From the NCBI RefSeq assembly GCF_012928505.1, contig NZ_JABBJN010000014.1, positions 1-64,000 on the forward strand: a stretch of 64,000 bases of DNA. The letters run 5' to 3'. The notes beneath the pieces were generated by a model that made no database searches, was not told the origin of the DNA, and worked only from the letters and a program-made list of their open reading frames with translations. This DNA is from Achromobacter sp. Bel (GTDB lineage: Bacteria > Pseudomonadota > Gammaproteobacteria > Burkholderiales > Burkholderiaceae_B). Made by a program: the position numbers and the translations under genes. Shown one piece after another: positions 52,820 to 60,339 of this stretch; positions within the stretch are counted from its first letter, which is position 1, and each line of letters starts with the position of its first letter.

Positions 52820-53019
52820 CCCTTTCCGCACATGGCATCCCGTCGCGGATGGGATGAAGAAGACTTGCAACGTCGGACGGGCAGACAAGACCGTATCGAA
52901 ATGGATGACATTCGGCAAGTGACGAAAACAGCCCTCCAGGGCTTGGTATCCTGGAGTCCGATCCGGCGCGCGCGGAGCATTCCGGCCCCGCCCCGGCACA
53001 TCGAACCGAGACCACAAGC

Positions 53020-53715
53020 ATGACGCAAGACGCAATTGAAACCGTGACCGACCTTGAGTTGGACCGCAAGGCGATGGAGGCCTTGATTGAACGCGCGGCG
53101 GGCCGTCCGCTGTCCTTCCAGGACTGTGATTTCCAGGATGCCGACTTTTCGCGGCTGGATCTGCGCGGCGCGCAGTTCACGGCCTGCGCCATCGCAGGCG
53201 CCTCGTTCCAAGGCGCCACGCTTGCCGACACGTCCTGGGTGCGCTGCCGTGGCGGTCAGGCCAACTTCGCATCGGCTGACGCCAGCGACGCCGTGTTCCA
53301 GAACTGCGACCTGAACAACGCCAACTGGCGCCGGGCCCGGTTGGCGGCCGTCACGTTCCAAGGCTGCAAATTGACCGGTTCCGATTTCGACGGCGTCGCC
53401 TGCCTGGGCTGGACCGTGGAGGAATGCCTGCTGGTGGGCGCGCTGCTGCGCGGCGTATCGTTCCGCAAATCGAACATCATGCAGCTGGACTTCTCGGACG
53501 CCGATCTGGCGGGCAGCGATTTCCGCGACACCGTGTTTCATGGCGGCAGCCTGCGCAACGCGAATCTGAAGAACGTGCGCTTTGAAGGCGCAGACCTGCG
53601 CGAAGTGGACTTGAGCGGCATCGACCTGACCGTTGCCGCGCGCCTGGCCGGCGCCACGATCTCCAAAGCCCAGGCCGCGGTGCTGCTGGCCGAGTTGCGC
53701 ATCAGCGTGATTTGA
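53020..53715 (+). CDS. Pentapeptide-repeat protein, Qnr/McbG-like
   Basis: The 231-residue protein has the pentapeptide signature A(D/N)LXX over ~35-215: QDCDFQDADFSRLDLRGAQF, ASFQGATLADTSWVRC, NCDLNNANWRRARLAAVTFQ, MQLDFSDADLAGSDFRDTVF, then GADLREVDLSGIDL. It forms a right-handed quadrilateral beta-helix by family. The layout (two coil blocks split by a G-C-x-W region) resembles Qnr and McbG, which protect gyrase as DNA mimics. Whether this one binds gyrase is not known. The 200-bp gap before it holds no gene. Confidence 0.85.
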   Translation: MTQDAIETVTDLELDRKAMEALIERAAGRPLSFQDCDFQDADFSRLDLRGAQFTACAIAGASFQGATLADTSWVRCRGGQANFASADASDAVFQNCDLNNANWRRARLAAVTFQGCKLTGSDFDGVACLGWTVEECLLVGALLRGVSFRKSNIMQLDFSDADLAGSDFRDTVFHGGSLRNANLKNVRFEGADLREVDLSGIDLTVAARLAGATISKAQAAVLLAELRISVI

Positions 53716-53732
53716 GGCGCCCCGACGCGAGC

Positions 53733-53750
53733 GGCCGCCCGAAGGCGGCC
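53733..53750. other. Strong G+C hairpin after the pentapeptide gene
   Basis: GGCCGCC (53733-53739), a CGAA loop, GGCGGCC (53744-53750). A 7-bp stem of only G/C with a stable tetraloop, 18 bp after the stop. No T-run follows, so termination, if any, would be weak or Rho-assisted. Confidence 0.55.
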
Positions 53751-53764
53751 TCGTGCACTGTCCC

Positions 53765-53787
53765 GGGTTCGATTCGGGGTTCGATTC
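53765..53787. repeat. Tandem repeat of a tRNA T-loop-like sequence
   Basis: GGGTTCGATTC occurs twice (53765-53775 and 53777-53787), one base apart. The TTCGATTC core is the tRNA T-loop, but no tRNA can be folded around either copy. It could be a scar of recombination at a tRNA end or a chance repeat. Confidence 0.45.
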
Positions 53788-53803
53788 CTAAGGGGCCCGC
53801 CCT

Positions 53804-56041
53804 CTACACGCCCGCCCCCATCGCCGGATCGCTCACGGTGTGCTTGCCCGTCTCGACCCGTCCCGCGAAGCGGCGGTAATAGGCCGGGTCGCTTGCGCAA
53901 GTGACGGCGAAGTCGTACCACTGCCCGCTGCCTTCCAGCGACCAGTGCAACGATGCCGTCGCGCGGCCCGCCACCGCCTGGCGCCAAGGGCCGTCCTGGC
54001 GGTAGGCCATGGCGGTCACCGTGAAATCGGCGGTCTTCGCTCCGGCGTTCATAAGCTCGGCGTAGACGTCGCCATTGGCGATGTCGTAGCAGACGCGGAT
54101 CTCGGGCGCCACGTCCGTATCCGCGATGCGGCTGGTGTCGCCTTTGAAGTGGCGGTGCAAGCCATTGGGGCCCAGCACCCACAGGTCGTAGCGGCCCAGA
54201 TTGTCCTGGAACACATTCCAGGTGTCCGACAGCGACTTCTCTGCCTCCACGACATAGCGCCGCGGGATGCGCGCCAGATTCAGGCGATCATAGACGTGGA
54301 AGACCGCCGCCTGTTTACCCGTGTTCGAGAACAGCAGTTCGACCGTGCCTTCGCCGTTGCAACGCGCGCTGACGTGCAGTTCGTAGGGTAGCGCGCGCGA
54401 GGGGCGCGTGCCGCTGGCCTGGATGGGCAGCTGCATGTCGGTCGGCAAGGGCATGGCGGGCAAGGCCTCCTGCGCGCTGCGCAACTGGTCGGCGGCGTTG
54501 CGGGTCGTGCGCCCTGCCAGGGTCGGCAGCGCTTCCGTGTTCGGCGTTTGGAAGTTGAAGGCGCTGGTCAAATCACCACAGACCGCGCGGCGGTACGGGC
54601 TGATGTTGGGCTCTTTGACCCCGAAACGGGCCTCCAGGAAGCGCAGCACCGACGTGTGGTCGAATACCTGCGAATTGACCCAGCCTCCGCGGCTCCACGG
54701 TGAAATCACGAACATGGGCACGCGCGGTCCGGGGCCATAGACACGGCCGTCCGGCGCGGGTTGGCTGCGGCTGCCCGCCGGCGCCGGATGCGAGAAATAC
54801 TCGAATGCCATGTCGGTGTCGCTCATGGTCGACTTGCCCGCCTTGGCCAGGCCGGAATCGGGCGACGGCGCCGACGGAGACGGCACGTGGTCGAAGTAGC
54901 CATCGTTCTCGTCGAAGTTCACCAGCACCACCGTCTTGCTCCAGACTTCGGGCACGGCGGTCAAAGCGTCCAGGACTTCCTGCAGGAACCACGCGCCCTG
55001 CACCGGGCTGGACGGGCCGGGGTGCTCGCAATAGATCGAGGGCGCATTCATCCAGCTGACCTGCGGCAGCTTGCCTTCGCGGATGTCGCGCTTGAACGCG
55101 TCCAGATAGTTCTCGGGCGCCGTGCCGGGCAAGGTATTGGCGATGCCCTTGTAAAGCGGATGGTGGGCATTGTCGGTCGCCGCGTCGTAAGCATGATAGG
55201 GCAGCGCCTGGCCGGTGTTGGCATACGGCACGCCCGGTTCACCGCCGCTGGATACGGGGAAGCCCGACGCGATGTTCGCGCGGCGGAACGCCTGGAACGC
55301 GCCGAGCATGTTGTCGCCCCATTCGTCCGGCATGTTCTGGTACGAGATCCAGCTGACGCCCGCCTCTTCCAGCCGTTCGGCGTAGGTCTTCCAGGTGTAG
55401 CCCCGGTTCTGTGTCGCGGCCTGCCCGTCGATCCAATCCCATTCGTTGTTGACGAACGACGCGCCACCGGCCGTGGCGCCGTTCGTGCCGGTCAAGTGGA
55501 AGGACCGGTTGGCGTCGGTGCCGGTATGCATCGAGCAGTGATAGGCGTCGCACAACGTGAAAGCGTTGGCCAGCGCAAACTGGAACGGGATTTCGCGCTC
55601 TTTGAAATAGCCCATCGAAATATCCGTTTTCTGCGCCGGCCACTGCGTCATGCGGCCATGGTCCCAGGCGGCCTGGCTGTCCACCCAGGTATGGTGGGCG
55701 CCGTCGGCGCGCTGTGCATTGTTGGCGCTGCCGTCCAGATGATAGGGCGTAAGCACGGCGCCGTTGGCGCGCTCCTGCTGCCAGACGTTGCGCCCGTTGG
55801 CCAGCGGGATCGTGAAGCGGTCGCCAAAGCCGCGCACGCCCTTGAGCGTGCCGAAGTAATGGTCGAACGACCGGTTCTCCTGCATCAGGATGATGACGTG
55901 CTCGACGTCGTTGATGGTGCCGGTGGCATTGTTGGCCGGGATGGCCAGCGCGCGGCGGATGCTGGGCGGGAACGCGGCCAGCGCGGCCGCGGCAAAGCCT
56001 GCGCCCGTGCTGGTCTGTAGGAAGTTGCGGCGGGAAGTCAT
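53804..56041 (-). CDS. Phosphocholine-type phospholipase C, Tat-exported
   Basis: The 745-residue phosphoesterase has a Tat signal (SRRNFLQTSTGAGFAAAALA). Residues ~45-90 hold INDVEHVIILMQENRSFDHY and FGTLKGVRGFGDR. Metal and catalytic motifs follow: FTLCDAYHCSMHTGTDANRS, DALTAVPEVWSKTVVLVNFD, ENDGYFDHVPSPSAPSPDSG and PMFVISPWSRGGWVNSQVFD. Two C-terminal beta domains (DUF756) fill ~540-745. Pseudomonas PlcH and PlcN are the closest known types. It cleaves phosphatidylcholine or sphingomyelin head groups outside the cell. The small lipoprotein gene upstream (56101-56268) is 59 bp away and may be co-transcribed. Confidence 0.93.
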   Translation of the reverse strand: MTSRRNFLQTSTGAGFAAAALAAFPPSIRRALAIPANNATGTINDVEHVIILMQENRSFDHYFGTLKGVRGFGDRFTIPLANGRNVWQQERANGAVLTPYHLDGSANNAQRADGAHHTWVDSQAAWDHGRMTQWPAQKTDISMGYFKEREIPFQFALANAFTLCDAYHCSMHTGTDANRSFHLTGTNGATAGGASFVNNEWDWIDGQAATQNRGYTWKTYAERLEEAGVSWISYQNMPDEWGDNMLGAFQAFRRANIASGFPVSSGGEPGVPYANTGQALPYHAYDAATDNAHHPLYKGIANTLPGTAPENYLDAFKRDIREGKLPQVSWMNAPSIYCEHPGPSSPVQGAWFLQEVLDALTAVPEVWSKTVVLVNFDENDGYFDHVPSPSAPSPDSGLAKAGKSTMSDTDMAFEYFSHPAPAGSRSQPAPDGRVYGPGPRVPMFVISPWSRGGWVNSQVFDHTSVLRFLEARFGVKEPNISPYRRAVCGDLTSAFNFQTPNTEALPTLAGRTTRNAADQLRSAQEALPAMPLPTDMQLPIQASGTRPSRALPYELHVSARCNGEGTVELLFSNTGKQAAVFHVYDRLNLARIPRRYVVEAEKSLSDTWNVFQDNLGRYDLWVLGPNGLHRHFKGDTSRIADTDVAPEIRVCYDIANGDVYAELMNAGAKTADFTVTAMAYRQDGPWRQAVAGRATASLHWSLEGSGQWYDFAVTCASDPAYYRRFAGRVETGKHTVSDPAMGAGV

Positions 56042-56100
56042 GGTCGGGAATCAGAGTCGTTGGGAGCGGGGCAGGACGGGTCGGGCCCGGGTGGCGTGGT

Positions 56101-56268
56101 TCAAGGCGCGCAGCGCAGCAACGGCGCTGGCGGCTTGGGCTGCTCCGTAACGGGAGGGTCGGGATCGACCGTGGACGGCTCATCGCTGTCGTCGCCGCCA
56201 CAGGCGGACAGGGCGGCGGCCGCAAGCAGCGTGGCCACAAGCATTCTTGCTAGGCGTTTGGAGGGCAT
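56101..56268 (-). CDS. Small lipoprotein (55 aa) upstream of phospholipase C
   Basis: This short frame reads MPSKRLARMLVATLLAAAAL then SACGGDDSDEPSTVDPD and PPVTEQPKPPAPLLRCAP. The lipobox A-L-S-A-C places Cys23 as lipid-modified. The mature part is 33 residues, acidic and then Pro-rich. It starts at ATG 56268, 227 bp upstream of the phospholipase start. It resembles the small conserved lipoproteins common in this bacterial group, with no known function. It is likely the first gene of the phospholipase operon. Confidence 0.6.
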   Translation of the reverse strand: MPSKRLARMLVATLLAAAALSACGGDDSDEPSTVDPDPPVTEQPKPPAPLLRCAP

Positions 56269-56472
56269 GGGGAAATTCGGATCGGATAGGGGGAGCAGGC
56301 TTTCACGCCGCTGTCAGCCGGCATGACCCCGGGAGTCTAGGAACGCGACGTGACATCCCCGTGAATAGCCGGCGCGCTTGGCTTCGGCGATGTATCGGCG
56401 TGTTTCCGTAACGCCTATTGCCAACCGGCTGGCGTGCCCATGCAGGTCCAATTTCCCCGCACGCCGTCGGGC

Positions 56473-57441
56473 TCAGCAGTGGCGCAAAAAACGCTGCTCG
56501 ACGACGACGCTGCCCCACTGGCGGCCTTCCGATTCCTCCGTCAGGACAAACCCCGCCGCCTCGTACAGGTGACGGGCCGCGTCCAGCCCTTTGAACGTCC
56601 ACAGGTAGGTCTCGTCGTAATGGGCGTCGGCAAACGCCAGCGCGCGTTCAAGCAGCGCGCGGCCTACGCCCATGCCGCGCAGCGACTCGTCCACGATGAA
56701 CCAGCGCAGATGCGCCTGACGGCTGGCGAGGTCGCCATCGATCACGATGGAGGCCAGCACCCTGCCCCCATCCACGTACAGCCACATGCCTTTGCCCTGC
56801 GCGGGCAAGCCTTCGGCGAAGGCGCCCAGTTCACTGGCCACCTTGCGTTCGAAGTACACGCCGAACCCCGAGGCCTGCGCGTAGTAACGCGCATGCAGGC
56901 TGGCGACGTCGCCGATGCAGCCCGGCAAATAACCTTCGTGGATCTGATCAGCGATGCCGGCCGCCGTCCCTGGCGACACGTTGGGGTTCTCACGCGCCAG
57001 CGCGTCGGCGTACAGCGACATGAAGCGGATCAGCGATTGCTGGTCGTCCGGCGCCAGTTGGCGCAACGCGCGCGACACCTGATCGGTGGCGAACTGGTCG
57101 ATCCGCGCTCGCAGCGCGAGCCCGGCGTCGGTCAGGGCCAGACGGGAAGACCGCGCGTCATCGGTGTCGGTTTCGCGCGTGACCAGCCCAGCGGATTCCA
57201 GTTTGGCCAACTGGCGGCTGGTATTGGATTTGTCCAGCCTGAGGATGGCCGCCAGATCGCGGGCCTGGATACCCGGCTGCAAGCCGATCTCGATGATGGC
57301 GTGCACGGCCGACGGTGCCAGATCGCTGCCCGCCAGGGAGGTCCGCATGAAGCCCAGTTCACGCACAAGCTTGCGGGAGAACTCCCGCAGGTCCCGGATG
57401 GTCTGTTCGCGGGACTGGGAGGGAAAATCGATGAGATCCAT
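56473..57441 (-). CDS. MarR-GNAT fusion regulator/acetyltransferase
   Basis: The 322-residue protein starts at ATG 57441 (MDLIDFPSQSREQTIRDLRE). A MarR winged HTH lies at ~20-145 (LAPSAVHAIIEIGLQPGIQA, RDLAAILRLDKSNTSRQLAK, LESAGLVTRETDTDDARSSR). A GNAT domain follows at ~165-320 with LRWFIVDESLRGMGVGRALL (motif A, acetyl-CoA binding) and YLWTFKGLDAARHLYEAAGF. Such fusions are usually self-regulated. Its promoter carries two inverted repeats (57456-57500). The acetyl acceptor is unknown. It converges toward an empty 200-bp region downstream. Confidence 0.88.
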   Translation of the reverse strand: MDLIDFPSQSREQTIRDLREFSRKLVRELGFMRTSLAGSDLAPSAVHAIIEIGLQPGIQARDLAAILRLDKSNTSRQLAKLESAGLVTRETDTDDARSSRLALTDAGLALRARIDQFATDQVSRALRQLAPDDQQSLIRFMSLYADALARENPNVSPGTAAGIADQIHEGYLPGCIGDVASLHARYYAQASGFGVYFERKVASELGAFAEGLPAQGKGMWLYVDGGRVLASIVIDGDLASRQAHLRWFIVDESLRGMGVGRALLERALAFADAHYDETYLWTFKGLDAARHLYEAAGFVLTEESEGRQWGSVVVEQRFLRHC

Positions 57442-57455
57442 GGCGGCCCCAATAA

Positions 57456-57500
57456 GTTGCGGTTCGCAACCAATATACTTGCGACACGCAACCAAATCAA
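57456..57500 (-). promoter_or_regulatory. MarR-GNAT promoter with two operator-like palindromes
   Basis: On the minus strand TTGATT (57500-57495) and TATATT (57477-57472) are 17 bp apart. GTTGCG-N3-CGCAAC (57456-57470) covers the expected start point, and TTGCG-N3-CGCAA (57479-57491) lies inside the spacer. Their centres are 22 bp apart, about two helical turns. The layout predicts cooperative repression by the encoded MarR domain. Confidence 0.75.
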
Positions 57501-57522
57501 GCACCACCGTGCGCGGGCAGCG

Positions 57523-58179
57523 TTACGCCGGCGCGGGCCGTTTAAAGGCGGCCCGGGCGGCGTCGATAGCCGCCCGGCAAGCGCAACCGTTCATGTGGTC
57601 GTTTACCATGCCCACCGCCTGCATGAAGGCATACATCGTCGTGGGTCCCACGAACGTCCAACCGCGCTTTTTCAACGCGCGCGACAGCGCGACGGATGCC
57701 GGCGAGGTCGGGTTCCGGTTCCAGTAATCCAGATCCACCACCGTCGGCCGGTCGGTGGCGGGCGGCTCATGGCGCCATAACCAATCGGATAGCGAGCCCG
57801 ACTCCTCGGCCAGCACCAGCGCCCGGCGCGCGTTGTTGATGGTGGACACGATCTTGGCGCGGTTACGCACGATGGCGGGGTTGCCCATCAGGCGGTCGAC
57901 GTCCTGGTCCGTATAGCGCGCGACCCGCTCAAAGTCGAAGTCGTCGAAGGCCTCGCGGAACGCCTCGCGCTTGCGCAGGATGGTGATCCACGCCATGCCG
58001 GCCTGGAAGCCTTCCAGGCAGATCTTTTCATACAGCCGGCGGTCATCCCCGACCGGCCGGCCCCATTCATGATCGTGATAATCCGGCATGGACGGTTGCC
58101 AAAAACAGCGCGACGCGCCTTGCGCATCCACGATCAGGCCGCCCTTGCCGGCGGCGTCCGCAGCGTCCGCCCCGGTCAT
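57523..58179 (-). CDS. tag: DNA-3-methyladenine glycosylase I
   Basis: The 218-residue protein has the zinc ligands RCFW (Cys), YHDHEWG (His), MVNDHMNGCACR (His and Cys). The family core is LYEKICLEGFQAGMAWITIL, then NPAIVRNRAKIVSTINNARR and RALKKRGWTFVGPTTMYAFM. Tag removes 3-methyladenine from alkylated DNA. Its ATG overlaps the TGA of the upstream LprI-like gene by 4 bp (ATGA), an odd pairing. The N-terminus has ~20 extra residues relative to E. coli Tag (187 residues). Confidence 0.93.
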   Translation of the reverse strand: MTGADAADAAGKGGLIVDAQGASRCFWQPSMPDYHDHEWGRPVGDDRRLYEKICLEGFQAGMAWITILRKREAFREAFDDFDFERVARYTDQDVDRLMGNPAIVRNRAKIVSTINNARRALVLAEESGSLSDWLWRHEPPATDRPTVVDLDYWNRNPTSPASVALSRALKKRGWTFVGPTTMYAFMQAVGMVNDHMNGCACRAAIDAARAAFKRPAPA

Positions 58180-58607
58180 TGCTTGCCAGGCACGGGGCAA
58201 CTCATGTCGCCTTCCTCGCATTTGAGGTAGGCGCGCAATTCCTTGGTACGTGTTTGCGTCAGCGTGTCCAGGCATTGGCTCAGGACCATCGGATAGGCGC
58301 TGCCGCCGGTGGTGCCGCCAGACGAAAAGGCGCATTCCGCATCACGAAAGAACAGCCACGCCTTCTGTGCCGATTGCAGCTTGGCCAACGTTGCCTGATC
58401 GTCTTTCAGGCGTTGGGTCACGGTCTTGTAGGCGGCGTTCAAGTCGGCGTCCGACTTCCGGTAGGCCTGGTCGGCGCACAGGTTCAGATCGGTCTGGGTG
58501 CTGGCATTGCCGCATTTGATCAATTGCGGCTGCGTTTGCGATTTCGGCTGCGCGTGCGCGCTGGCCGCCAGAACCAGCGCGGCCGCCAAGGCCGTCACGA
58601 TGCGCAT
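58176..58607 (-). CDS. Exported DUF1311/LprI-like lysozyme-inhibitor family protein
   Basis: The 143-residue protein starts at ATG 58607 with GGAGG upstream and has a signal peptide (TALAAALVLAASAHA). The DUF1311 domain shows CGNASTQTDLNLCADQAYRK, DADLNAAYKTVTQRLKDDQA and SAQKAWLFFRDAECAFSSGG with paired Cys. In Mycobacterium, LprI of this family inhibits lysozyme. The 4-bp overlap with tag means that the repair gene would be translated from the same mRNA. Confidence 0.85.
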   Translation of the reverse strand: MRIVTALAAALVLAASAHAQPKSQTQPQLIKCGNASTQTDLNLCADQAYRKSDADLNAAYKTVTQRLKDDQATLAKLQSAQKAWLFFRDAECAFSSGGTTGGSAYPMVLSQCLDTLTQTRTKELRAYLKCEEGDMSCPVPGKQ

Positions 58608-58706
58608 AAACGTTCCTCCGGGTAGTGAAAGGGGAAAGGCTGATGGGAAAGTGTCGCACGGATAGGGGTTACCGCGCATGTCGCCCTGTCGCCTAAGATA
58701 TCGGGC

Positions 58707-59516
58707 ATGAAGATCCAATTGCTCTCCGACCTGCATCTAGAATCCGACCCGACTTTCCTGGCGCGGCCCGCGCCGGGCGCCGACCTGCTGGTGCTGGCCG
58801 GAGACATCGGCTCGTATCAGCGGGGGTCGAAGCTGAATGGCACCGACTTCGGCCTGGGCAGCTACGCGCCGCGCAACGGCTGGCCCACGCCCGTCGTGTT
58901 CGTGCCCGGCAACCACGAATACGACAACCTGGATTTCGACGAGACGCACGACCGCCTGCGCGACCTGTGCCACGCGCTGGACATCCAGTGGCTGGAGCGC
59001 GAAACCTGCGTCATCGACGGCGTGCGGCTGGTCGGCACCACGCTATGGACAGACTTCGACGCGCTGGCCGCCGACAGCGACACCCTCGGCGCCGCGCTGA
59101 CCAAGCGCGCCAAAGCCTTCCGCGCAGCCGACTTCTATCTGGAAAAGGCCGCGATGCACCGCCACGGCGCCCCCTTCATGGCCGAGCAGATGCGCGAGCA
59201 GGGCCTGGCCTGTCAGCAATGGCTGGATGCGGCGCTGCGCGTGCCGTTCGACGGCCCGACCTTGGCCATCACCCACTTCGCGCCCACGCTGGCCAGCGCC
59301 GATCCGCGCTACGGCGTCACGCCCGGCACCGCGGGTTTCTGCAATGCGCTGGACGCCCTGCTGCCGCTGGCGCACACGTGGATGCACGGCCATCTGCACT
59401 GCGCGCAGGATTACATGAAAGACGGCTGCCGCATCGTGGCCAACCCGTTGGGCTATGCCAAAAAGGGCGAACAGGCGGATTTCGCGCCTGATCGCCTGTG
59501 GGAAGTGAACGCCTAG
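58707..59516 (+). CDS. Calcineurin-like metallophosphoesterase
   Basis: The 269-residue protein keeps the five metal motifs: LSDLHLE (D-x-H), DLLVLAGDIG (GD), VPGNHEYD (GNHE), ITHFAP (H) and WMHGHLHCAQDYM (GHxH). It is a small single-domain phosphoesterase; the substrate could be a phosphomonoester or nucleotide and cannot be set by sequence. It starts at ATG 58707, 99 bp from the divergent LprI-like start. Its stop overlaps the stop of the receptor remnant on the other strand. Confidence 0.88.
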   Translation: MKIQLLSDLHLESDPTFLARPAPGADLLVLAGDIGSYQRGSKLNGTDFGLGSYAPRNGWPTPVVFVPGNHEYDNLDFDETHDRLRDLCHALDIQWLERETCVIDGVRLVGTTLWTDFDALAADSDTLGAALTKRAKAFRAADFYLEKAAMHRHGAPFMAEQMREQGLACQQWLDAALRVPFDGPTLAITHFAPTLASADPRYGVTPGTAGFCNALDALLPLAHTWMHGHLHCAQDYMKDGCRIVANPLGYAKKGEQADFAPDRLWEVNA

Positions 59517-59687
59517 AACTTGACGCTGGCGCTCAGGCCGTAGGTTCGCGGGTCGACCGCAGACTGTGCGTGCGCCCCGACCGGAAAAACCATGCCCAAC
59601 GCCAGGGCAAGAACTGAAGGCGTAACAGCAGACCGTGCAAGCTTGCGCGCACGGCTCTTCCGAGTGGAAGTCGGACGAAAGCCCCGC
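59513..59687 (-). pseudogene. Collapsed TonB-dependent receptor remnant
   Basis: This frame joins a receptor-like signal peptide (KLARSAVTPSVLALALGMVF, then PVGAHAQS) directly to the last residues of a TonB receptor barrel (DPRTYGLSASVKF and stop, ending in Phe). The hundreds of residues of plug and barrel that should lie between are missing, and no start codon with a ribosome site is seen. A large in-frame internal deletion is the simplest explanation. It has no obvious function. Confidence 0.55.
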
Positions 59688-60296
59688 CTAAGGCTCCAGT
59701 CCCGCGACCGGCAGCGCGAAGAGCACCACCGCCGGGTTCGCCACCACAAACCCTGTTCCGGCCAGGAATGTGACCGGCGACAACAGCTTCATCATGTCGG
59801 CGCTGCCTTGCGAATCCTGCACCGTCACGCGATACGACTGGTCGAGCGACGCCGATATCGCCCCGGCCGCCTGCGCGGCACTGGGGGTGCCCGGCCGGGC
59901 GAGGTAGCGCTTGCCCTTGATGTGATGGGTGTAATAGACCAGCCCTTCCTTCGTGGTCTGGAAGTGCATGGCCAACGCCTCTTGCCGGTCCCGCGGCGAG
60001 GCGTCACCCGTCAGTTGCAAGCGCACGAAGCCCCACGTAAAGCCGTCAGCTCCCACGTGAAAATCGCGCAGCACCACGGCAGTCAGCCGCGTCCGGAAGC
60101 CGGACGCCATCGCCTGCGACATCGCGGACGGCATGTCGAACAGATAGTGATACCTCGGCCCCAACACCGCAAAGGTCTTGCTGTCCGACGACACCATCAA
60201 CGTGGAGACGTCTTCGGTATAGACCTTGGTCGATGCGCAGCCTGCCGCCATGAGGACAAGCGCGGACAGCAGCAGGGTCGTCAGGATGCGTCGCAT
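59688..60296 (-). CDS. Hypothetical lipoprotein (202 aa)
   Basis: The start is ATG 60296 (MRRILTTLLLSALVLMAAGC), lipobox MAAGC with Cys20. The mature protein has STKVYTEDVSTLMVSSDSKT, FAVLGPRYHYLFDMPSAMSQ and THHIKGKRYLARPGTPSAAQ, then a C-terminal hydrophobic stretch (FLAGTGFVVANPAVVLFALP) that may be a second membrane contact. No family is recognised. Divergence or operon context gives no clue: the neighbours are the receptor remnant and tas. Confidence 0.65.
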   Translation of the reverse strand: MRRILTTLLLSALVLMAAGCASTKVYTEDVSTLMVSSDSKTFAVLGPRYHYLFDMPSAMSQAMASGFRTRLTAVVLRDFHVGADGFTWGFVRLQLTGDASPRDRQEALAMHFQTTKEGLVYYTHHIKGKRYLARPGTPSAAQAAGAISASLDQSYRVTVQDSQGSADMMKLLSPVTFLAGTGFVVANPAVVLFALPVAGLEP

Positions 60297-60339
60297 GGAC
60301 CGTGGCAAGGTGGCGAGATGGCTCGCGGCGGGAGCCGGA

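Noticed and set aside
53716-53803. tRNA gene suggested by two TTCGATTC stretches
   Set aside because: No acceptor, D or anticodon stems can be drawn around either copy, and the T-stem does not pair.
56269-56472. Pho box upstream of the phospholipase operon
   Set aside because: Only scattered TGTCA/GTCAT half-matches at wrong spacing; no tandem CTGTCAT repeats.
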